From Gemmatimonadota bacterium (GTDB taxonomy: Bacteria > Gemmatimonadota > Gemmatimonadetes > Gemmatimonadales > Gemmatimonadaceae): a stretch of DNA of 6,678 nucleotides. The notes beneath the pieces were generated by a model. It was given only the letters and a program-made list of their open reading frames with translations. It searched no databases and was not told where the DNA came from. The stretch spans positions 2,193 through 8,870 of the forward strand of contig PKVB01000089.1 of the NCBI GenBank assembly GCA_003131365.1, given 5' to 3'. Numbering within the stretch: position 1 is the stretch's first letter; every line of letters begins with the position of its first letter. Below are positions 1 through 4,570 of the stretch, one piece after another. Both the position numbers and the translations under genes were made by a program.

Positions 1-26
1 GAAATTCTAAGAAATCGGAGGTGCTA

Positions 27-60
27 CTCGCCGCGGGCTAAGCCCCTACCAGGCGGCGAG
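27..60 (-). terminator. Putative stem-loop over the zip gene stop codon
   Basis: Positions 27-34 (CTCGCCGC) and 53-60 (GCGGCGAG) form a perfect 8-bp inverted repeat. A second short stem lies inside it (GGGC 35-38 with GCCC 42-45, loop TAA). In the zip transcript this gives a GC-rich hairpin with one asymmetric 7-nt bulge, and the stop codon (complement of 38-40) sits in the apical loop. The RNA downstream (complement of 26-1) is T-rich only in part (GATTTCTTAG) and has no clean U-run. It could be a weak intrinsic terminator, a 3'-end protecting structure, or chance pairing in GC-rich DNA. Confidence 0.4.
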
Positions 61-754
61 CCACGTAGTAGAGCGCGCAACCAAGGAAGAAACTGAGAGG
101 CAGACTCCACCCCTTCTTGCCCTGAAACTCGGGAACCAGATTCGACGCGCCGACGTACAGCGTCACACCGGCAGCTAACGGCAGTCCGTACTGCTCGAGA
201 ATGGGGAGCTGCTGCGTGAGCAGCGCTCCGACCAAACTTGAGACTGCGAGCGCGCCGCTGGCTGCGAGCGCGGCCCCCTTGCTCTCGCCCGACGCCAGGA
301 ACAGGCTCGAGATCGCGAGTCCTTCGGGCAGCTTGTGCAGCAGGATCGCGACGAATACCAACAGCCCCAGTGCGTGACTCACGCCGAACCCGCTGGCGAT
401 CGCCACGCCATCCACGAACGTGTGCAGAATCAGGCCGGCAAGCGCCGTGAAGCTCACGAGCTTCGTGACGTGGTGGACCTCTTCGCCGAAATGGAAATGC
501 GGCGCCAGCGTGTGCTGCGTGAGGTGGACGAGCAGGTAGCCGATCAGGATCACGATCGCCGCCGACTCGCCATGAATCTTGATGGCGTCGGGAACGAGAT
601 CGAGCAGCGCCACCGACACCATGAACCCGGCCGAGAGCGCGACCATGTTGTTGAGAGCGCGAACGCTCCACCGGGAGCGGGAGACGACCGCGACGGCGCC
701 GATGATGTTGGCGCTCGCCGCAATGGCGGTGTAGAGGAGAGCGGTTCCGTTCAC
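38..754 (-). CDS. ZIP-family divalent metal transporter
   Basis: The product is a 238-residue inner-membrane protein of the ZIP (ZRT/IRT-like) family, which moves Zn2+ or related divalent metals (Fe2+, Mn2+) into the cytoplasm. About seven to eight hydrophobic segments are visible, roughly at residues 3-23, 34-54, 64-82, 98-118, 126-150, 160-180, 189-207 and 218-233. The two family signature helices are clear. HTFVDGVAIA at 111-120 supplies His111 and Asp115, and HKLPEGLAI at 140-148 supplies His140 and Glu144; these correspond to the metal-site residues of ZIP helices 4 and 5. A histidine-rich stretch (His77, 81, 86, 88, 94, 95) lies between helices 3 and 4 and is probably a metal-sensing or delivery loop. 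The start is a GTG at 754 with no convincing Shine-Dalgarno sequence, so the start is less certain than the gene. It is divergent from the aspartic protease gene. The family is clear, but the metal cannot be read from the sequence. Confidence 0.93.
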   Translation of the reverse strand: MNGTALLYTAIAASANIIGAVAVVSRSRWSVRALNNMVALSAGFMVSVALLDLVPDAIKIHGESAAIVILIGYLLVHLTQHTLAPHFHFGEEVHHVTKLVSFTALAGLILHTFVDGVAIASGFGVSHALGLLVFVAILLHKLPEGLAISSLFLASGESKGAALAASGALAVSSLVGALLTQQLPILEQYGLPLAAGVTLYVGASNLVPEFQGKKGWSLPLSFFLGCALYYVARRLVGA

Positions 755-840
755 TGCAGATGGCTTAGTGCGTCGGGCGGCATTGCTATGCCTCGAACCG
801 CGATGTATTGATACAGAGGCGAAGCCAGAGGAGCGATACA
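755..840. promoter_or_regulatory. Divergent intergenic region with AT-rich dyad
   Basis: These 86 bp separate the minus-strand metal transporter from the plus-strand protease and must hold the start signals of both. A perfect dyad, TGTAT-TG-ATACA, lies at 804-815 and stands out as AT-rich in GC-rich surroundings. The half-motif GATACAG occurs at 810-816 and again at 835-841, a 25-bp direct repeat. A second dyad, GGCAT-TGCT-ATGCC, is at 779-792. A weak plus-strand promoter reading is TTGCTA (783-788), 17 bp, TATTGA (806-811), whose -10 would overlap the first dyad. Operator function is inferred; I cannot match either dyad to a known metal-regulator box. Confidence 0.35.
827..833 (+). promoter_or_regulatory. 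Shine-Dalgarno site deciding the protease start
   Basis: AGAGGAG at 827-833 is 7 nt upstream of GTG 841. This supports GTG as the start over the upstream TTG 808, which would place the ribosome site inside the coding sequence. Confidence 0.7.
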
Positions 841-1233
841 GTGTCGGAAATGGGAATCTTCCGAATCACGATTGGTGTCGAAAACATCGCACAGCGCGGC
901 GCAGTCCAATACATCACCGACACTCTTGTCGATACCGGCAGTGAGCTCACCTGGATCCCGCGAGAGACCCTGCAATCCATTGGCGTCGCTGTCGAGCGGC
1001 AGCGTGCCTTCATCGTCGCAGACGGACGCCGTGTCGAGCGCGACATTGGATACGCCATCGTTCATGCGAGCGGATCCGTGACGGTAGACGAGGTCGTTTT
1101 TGCCGAAGAAAGCGATTTCGCCCTCCTGGGCGTGCGCTCGCTAGAAGGGCTCAATCTCCGTGTTGATGTTGTAACCAAGCAGCTCGTCGACGCGGGCCCG
1201 GTGCTGGCGGCGGCCCTCCTCACGCGCTCTTGA
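841..1233 (+). CDS. Retropepsin-like clan AA aspartic protease
   Basis: The product is a 130-residue soluble protein resembling the small bacterial retropepsin-like (clan AA) aspartyl proteases. These carry one catalytic Asp per chain and need a homodimer to form the active site. The motif LVDTGSELTWIP at 29-40 contains the catalytic D-T-G-S (Asp31), followed by a beta-rich middle. FALLGVRSLEGLNLRVD at 93-109 matches the second hydrophobic-Gly element (the I-L-G-x-x-x-L type) that packs behind the active site. The length fits a single-domain protease monomer. No signal peptide or membrane segment is visible, so it is probably cytoplasmic. GTG at 841 was chosen because AGAGGAG at 827-833 sits 7 nt upstream; an upstream in-frame TTG at 808 lacks such a site, and an ATG at 850 is possible. 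The substrate is unknown. Its last 14 bp overlap the opposing gene. Confidence 0.85.
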   Translation: MSEMGIFRITIGVENIAQRGAVQYITDTLVDTGSELTWIPRETLQSIGVAVERQRAFIVADGRRVERDIGYAIVHASGSVTVDEVVFAEESDFALLGVRSLEGLNLRVDVVTKQLVDAGPVLAAALLTRS

Positions 1234-1747
1234 TGGACAGCCTCTCCGCTGCCGCGGCTATCGCGTCGCTCAGCGCCGGCGCCGGCGCGCGCTCCCACGA
1301 CTGAATCCCCCACATCCGCTCCTCAAGCGACGCGCGCTCCTCGAGGTTCATGCTGTTGAGGAGGTACATCCACCGATCCGAGCGCGAATAAATAAAGAGC
1401 TCGATCTGCGGATTGAGCGTGAGCTGATCGTCGGGCGTGAACAGCGTGATCTCGACGCCGCCGTAAGTCGAGAGCGGAACCTTGAGACGGGCGACCGCGT
1501 CGCGAACATCGGGAAGCGCAATCGTCTGCCCCGACCAGGAGCTTTGCGATCTCGCGTCGTGGATATAGACGTCCACCGCCGGCGCCATCAGCTCGCTCAG
1601 CGTATAGAACAAATCCACCACCCGCTCGGCGTTCGCGACTACTTTCGCCTCGTAGATGTCGCCCGTGCGCGTGAATGTGAAGCCGTCCTGTCCTGACCTG
1701 AATCGCTTCCAGACGGTCGAATCGGGGGTGGCGCTTCTAAATAACAT
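1220..1747 (-). CDS. Uncharacterised 175-residue protein
   Basis: I do not recognise a family. The 175-residue product has no signal peptide or membrane segment and looks like a soluble mixed alpha/beta protein. Residues 20-40 and 95-123 are rich in alternating hydrophobics typical of beta strands (for example VEITLFTP at 98-105 and IELFIYSRSDRW at 115-126). Residues 39-55 and 80-88 look helical. Residues 134-152 are charged and Trp-containing, followed by an Ala-Pro linker (APAPA, 154-158) and an Ala-rich C-terminal helix. The ATG at 1747 lies only 11 nt after the CCA enzyme's stop codon with no clear Shine-Dalgarno sequence, so it is probably translated from the same mRNA as its upstream neighbours. 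Coding status is supported by length, the tight spacing and protein-like composition. It converges on the protease gene with a 14-bp overlap. Its function cannot be inferred; the context suggests at most a cytoplasmic housekeeping role. Confidence 0.8.
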   Translation of the reverse strand: MLFRSATPDSTVWKRFRSGQDGFTFTRTGDIYEAKVVANAERVVDLFYTLSELMAPAVDVYIHDARSQSSWSGQTIALPDVRDAVARLKVPLSTYGGVEITLFTPDDQLTLNPQIELFIYSRSDRWMYLLNSMNLEERASLEERMWGIQSWERAPAPALSDAIAAAAERLSIKSA

Positions 1748-1758
1748 CGGATCGCTCG

Positions 1759-3120
1759 CTAGGGTTTACCATCCAATCTTCTTGCGAGATCCACGAGCTG
1801 CTCGTTGGTATTCTTCCGTGGATCATTAATAACCGCATCGAGAAGCCTTCGTAGAGTCGCCCCGACAGCGGGCCCGCTGATTCCGAGCTTTTCCAGATCG
1901 GTCCCATCAATCGCCAGGTCGGAGATCGCTATCGCGTCCTTGTAGGCGATCCTCATCGCGCGCTTGTAGACCGAGGCCACCGTTTGCTTGTACGGCGCCG
2001 GCTCCCCGGCCTGCCGAGCGGCCCACCAGAATGCGTCGGCCAGGCGGAGTAGTGGGGCAAGACGCGTGCGCCCGGCGCTGGCGGCCCAAGTCCGGATCAC
2101 AGCGCTCGGAGGATACTGGTCCATGCTCCAGGGATCAGCCGCGCCCACCTCCTCGGCTTTCAGCAAGGCCGCGGTCATGGACGGGCCGAGCTGCTGCCAG
2201 CGCTCGACCAGCAGTGCAATCCATTCACCCTCGCTATTGGAAAAGCGAAGGTCCTTGAGCGTTTTCCTGACCGTCGCCGCTGGCATGGATGCGAATAGCC
2301 CGGCGATGCGGGTGGATCGCCGCGCCGGCCGGCCGGGCAGAAGGGGACGGCGCAAATGATCGAGGGGCAGGAGCTGGCCGTTGGTGACGTGGGCGAGCGC
2401 GGGAATCAGCGTTCCAAACGCCCCGGTGTCGCGCCACATCGCGAATGCTTTGCTGGGCAGGCGCACCTGGTCCATCGTCTTCTCGATCTCCTGCTTCACG
2501 CGCTCCGCGGAAAGATGCGACAGCTCGGGCGCGCTCTCCACGATCGCGTCCCAGGTATCACGCTCGATGTCGAAGCTGAATCGAGCCGCGAACCGGATCG
2601 CGCGCAGCGCGCGCAGGCGATCCTCGCGCATCCGGTCCCGTGGATCTCCGACGGCGCGAATGAGCCTCCCCGCCAGATCCTTGCGTCCGTCGTAGGGATC
2701 CCGCAGCTCGTCCTTGCTGGGCGAATAGGCGATCGCGTTGATGGTGTAGTCGCGGCGCGCGAGATCGTCGTCGAGCGACGCGCCGAACTCGACGACCGCG
2801 TGGCGCCCGTCGGTCTGCACATCTTTGCGGAACGTCGTCACCTCGTGCATCACGTTGTCGTGGTCGAGGACTCCGATCGTTCCGAACTCGATCCCGACGG
2901 GGACAGTGCGCTTGAACAGCTTCCGCACCTCGGGCGGCTTGGCCGCGGTGGCGAAGTCCCAGTCAAGATGGGGGTGGCCGAGTAGGGCGTCACGGACGGC
3001 GCCGCCGACGCACCAGGTCTCGAAGCCGGCGTCCTCCAGGCGCTTGGCGATACTCCGGACGGTCTCGGGTGGATCGAGGGACTTGACGTTGGCCGGCTGA
3101 ACGGATTTCGGTGGGCTCAT
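1759..3120 (-). CDS. cca: CCA-adding tRNA nucleotidyltransferase
   Basis: The product is a 453-residue class II nucleotidyltransferase of the bacterial CCA-adding enzyme / poly(A) polymerase family. It adds or repairs the 3'-terminal CCA of tRNAs using CTP and ATP in the cytoplasm. The catalytic core is intact: WCVGGAVRD at 36-44, the metal-binding Asp pair in DWD (Asp53, Asp55), and RRDYTINAIAY at 122-132. The NTP-template EDxxR motif (Glu166-Asp167-Arg170) runs into RAIRFAARF at 173-181, followed by the SAERVKQE neck element at 204-211. The C-terminal region contains a G-x-x-G-P-x-x-G stretch near 413-420 and a TNEQLVDLARRL tail typical of the tRNA-binding end of longer homologues. An HD phosphohydrolase motif is not intact near 250-285. 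Poly(A) polymerase is the main alternative, because the two activities cannot be separated from motifs alone; CCA addition is preferred on length and context. The ATG is 4 nt after the asparaginase stop, indicating an operon. Confidence 0.92.
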   Translation of the reverse strand: MSPPKSVQPANVKSLDPPETVRSIAKRLEDAGFETWCVGGAVRDALLGHPHLDWDFATAAKPPEVRKLFKRTVPVGIEFGTIGVLDHDNVMHEVTTFRKDVQTDGRHAVVEFGASLDDDLARRDYTINAIAYSPSKDELRDPYDGRKDLAGRLIRAVGDPRDRMREDRLRALRAIRFAARFSFDIERDTWDAIVESAPELSHLSAERVKQEIEKTMDQVRLPSKAFAMWRDTGAFGTLIPALAHVTNGQLLPLDHLRRPLLPGRPARRSTRIAGLFASMPAATVRKTLKDLRFSNSEGEWIALLVERWQQLGPSMTAALLKAEEVGAADPWSMDQYPPSAVIRTWAASAGRTRLAPLLRLADAFWWAARQAGEPAPYKQTVASVYKRAMRIAYKDAIAISDLAIDGTDLEKLGISGPAVGATLRRLLDAVINDPRKNTNEQLVDLARRLDGKP

Positions 3121-3124
3121 CTAC

Positions 3125-4093
3125 CTATGAATCAAACATGTTTCGGATCTCCGCGTCGTTCATGCCCGCCCCCAGGGCGAGCATGAGGTCGATCCGCGCC
3201 TGCTGTGCTCGGCGGGAGCCTCCGAAAATGGCGCCCATTTCCTCCAGCCGCCGACCGCCGCCGGGATAACCGTAAGTGTGTCCCACTCTGCCGCCCTGTG
3301 TGCGCGACGTGAGCACGACTGGTTTTCCATCCGCCACCCAGCGCTGAATTCCGGGGACCATGGCCGGCGGGACATTCCCCCGCCCCATCGCCGCGAGCAC
3401 AAGCCCGCGCGCCTGCTCCCGCGATGCGTCGAGCAGGCGAGCATCTGATCCGGCGGCGGCAAAAATGATGTCGATGGGAGTCGCCAAAATGTTAGGTGTT
3501 ATGACGGGGGGCGACGGTGGCATCTCGCGCCGGAGGATCAGCTCGCCATCGTCCAGAACTCCGAGCGGACCGAGCCCGGGACTCTCGAATGCGTCAAGCA
3601 GGTGCGTGTTGGTCTTGGTCGTATCAAGTGCCGCGAAAATCTGTCCGCCAATCACGACCATCACCCCGTACCCCCTCGTTTCGGGGCTCGCCGCGACCCG
3701 CACCGCCTCGAAAAGATTCGCTGGCCCGTCCCACCCGAGGTCGCTCACCGTCCGCATCGCGCCGGTGAAAACAATCGGCTTCTCGCTCGCGGTCGATCGC
3801 GCCACGAGGTACGCCGACTCCTCCAGAGTGTCGGTCCCATGCGTGATCACGACCCCCGTCACTTCGGGCCGCGCCAGATGCTCGACGATGCGATTCCTCA
3901 GCGCCCACATTCGCTCCACCGTCATGTGCGGGCCGGGGAACTGCCCCCACTCCTCAGTCTCTACAGCCGTGATCGCGCGTATGCCCCTCGTCGCCTGCAG
4001 AATCTCGGCGGGCGTCAAGCCGGGTTGAGAGCCGCTGCCGCCGGGATCGTTGCGCATCGCGATCGTTCCGCCCGTGAACAGGATCACTATCAT
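3125..4093 (-). CDS. L-asparaginase, bacterial type I/II family
   Basis: The product is a 322-residue asparaginase that hydrolyses L-asparagine to aspartate and ammonia. Catalytic elements match the Thr-amidohydrolase family. ILFTGGTIAM at 4-13 carries the nucleophile Thr10. THGTDTLEE at 84-92 carries Thr87 and Asp88 (equivalents of Thr89 and Asp90 in the E. coli type II enzyme). LDTTKT at 156-161 carries the catalytic Lys160. FTGAMR at 109-114 and the DGPANLFEAV segment at 122-131 are also typical. At the substrate-contact motif the sequence reads PGPHMT (53-58), with Gly54 where relatives usually have Ser. No signal peptide precedes the core, so a cytoplasmic enzyme is likely. ATG 4093 was chosen because the family core begins right after it; an in-frame TTG at 4168 would add 25 unconserved residues. 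Neither start has a strong Shine-Dalgarno sequence. It leads a run with cca and the 175-residue protein. Confidence 0.92.
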   Translation of the reverse strand: MIVILFTGGTIAMRNDPGGSGSQPGLTPAEILQATRGIRAITAVETEEWGQFPGPHMTVERMWALRNRIVEHLARPEVTGVVITHGTDTLEESAYLVARSTASEKPIVFTGAMRTVSDLGWDGPANLFEAVRVAASPETRGYGVMVVIGGQIFAALDTTKTNTHLLDAFESPGLGPLGVLDDGELILRREMPPSPPVITPNILATPIDIIFAAAGSDARLLDASREQARGLVLAAMGRGNVPPAMVPGIQRWVADGKPVVLTSRTQGGRVGHTYGYPGGGRRLEEMGAIFGGSRRAQQARIDLMLALGAGMNDAEIRNMFDS

Positions 4094-4228
4094 GGGACGT
4101 GAACAAGGGGCCGCGCGCGCTGTTGCCCGCACGCCACAGAGGCAAGTCCGGGCGTACTGACCTGACAACTGGCACCTACGCTTCTGACGCCTCCCACCCC
4201 GTTCTTTGCAGTTGCAGTCACCCTCACC
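4094..4228. other. Intergenic gap ahead of the asparaginase-cca run
   Basis: These 135 bp separate the small gene downstream of alaS from the asparaginase gene, all on the minus strand. It is the only gap in the minus-strand block big enough for a promoter, so transcription of asparaginase-cca-1220..1747 probably starts here or reads through from alaS. I see no convincing -35/-10 pair, no riboswitch and no terminator hairpin with a U-run. A short TTGCC (4123-4127) / GGCAA (4141-4145) pairing is too weak to interpret. Confidence 0.4.
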
Positions 4229-4570
4229 TCAGCCGCCCACACGAGAAATTCGCTGCATGGCCCGCTCCGGGAATTCCCCAAGAAGCTCCGGCTCCCGACA
4301 AGCAATCTCCATCGCGCGAGTCATAAGGGCGTCGACAGTGAGGAGATCGAGCGCCGACGCCCGCGTCTCGCAGTCCGTCCGCAGAACGTTGTCCAGCAGC
4401 CGCTCCACGGCGTCCAACACTTCGCTAGCGGTTGGAGACCGATTGTCATCGAGAGCGCCCCGCATCGCTGCCTCCAGCTCCCGGGGCGGAAGCGGATTGC
4501 CTGGGCTCGCTCGGTCGTCCCCCGGATTGCCTGGGCTCGCTCGGTCGTCCCCCGGATTGCCCTTACTCAC
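4229..4570 (-). CDS. Uncharacterised small protein after alaS
   Basis: I do not recognise a family. Read from GTG 4570, which overlaps the alaS stop codon by the coupled GTGA arrangement, the product is 113 residues. It opens with two identical 10-residue repeats (GNPGDDRASP, residues 4-23) plus a partial third, then a region predicted to be mostly helical (about 30-110), acidic and leucine/alanine-rich, without membrane segments or signal peptide. An alternative start is ATG 4465 (residue 36), which has GGAGG (complement of 4471-4475) only 5 nt upstream, the strongest Shine-Dalgarno sequence in this minus-strand block. That start gives a 78-residue protein and leaves the repeat outside the gene. 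Both readings share the same stop. Co-transcription with alaS is very likely; the function is unknown. The helical part (36-113) is well supported as coding, the first 35 residues much less so. Confidence 0.65.
   Translation of the reverse strand: MSKGNPGDDRASPGNPGDDRASPGNPLPPRELEAAMRGALDDNRSPTASEVLDAVERLLDNVLRTDCETRASALDLLTVDALMTRAMEIACREPELLGEFPERAMQRISRVGG
4471..4475 (-). promoter_or_regulatory. Strong Shine-Dalgarno site before internal ATG 4465
   Basis: The complement of 4471-4475 is GGAGG, followed by CAGCG and an in-frame ATG at 4465-4463. This is textbook spacing (5 nt). It favours a start inside the open frame that begins at GTG 4570, which would make the downstream product 78 rather than 113 residues. 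It could also be a chance match within coding sequence for Leu-Glu-Ala. Confidence 0.5.
4493..4561. repeat. Perfect 30-bp tandem repeat, about 2.3 copies
   Basis: Positions 4501-4530 and 4531-4560 are identical 30-bp units beginning CTGGGCTCGC and ending CGGATTGC. A partial copy (CGGATTGC, 4493-4500) precedes them and one more matching base follows at 4561. The unit is a multiple of three. On the minus strand it encodes GNPGDDRASP twice and then GNP, with no synonymous differences, suggesting a recent or slippage-prone duplication. It lies just downstream of the alaS stop codon. It is not a CRISPR: there are no spacers. Confidence 0.95.

Noticed and set aside
779..792. Dyad GGCAT-TGCT-ATGCC as an operator
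   Set aside because: A 5-bp stem with a 4-nt loop is easily met by chance and matches no known box; it is mentioned only as part of the intergenic region.
1273..1288. 16-bp perfect palindrome GCGCCGGCGCCGGCGC
   Set aside because: It encodes the Ala-Pro linker of the 175-residue protein; simple GC-rich codon repetition explains it.
2356..2985. 209-codon plus-strand open frame inside cca
   Set aside because: It is antisense to the conserved nucleotidyltransferase core with no motif of its own.
3360..4028. 222-codon plus-strand open frame inside the asparaginase gene
   Set aside because: It is antisense to a gene with intact catalytic motifs, and its composition is typical of a shadow frame.
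4094..4168. N-terminal extension of asparaginase from TTG 4168
   Set aside because: The extra 25 residues are Cys/Arg/Ala-rich, do not look like a signal peptide, and precede the point where the family core normally begins.
4493..4561. Possible CRISPR array
   Set aside because: There are only two full direct copies with no spacers between them; it is a plain tandem repeat.
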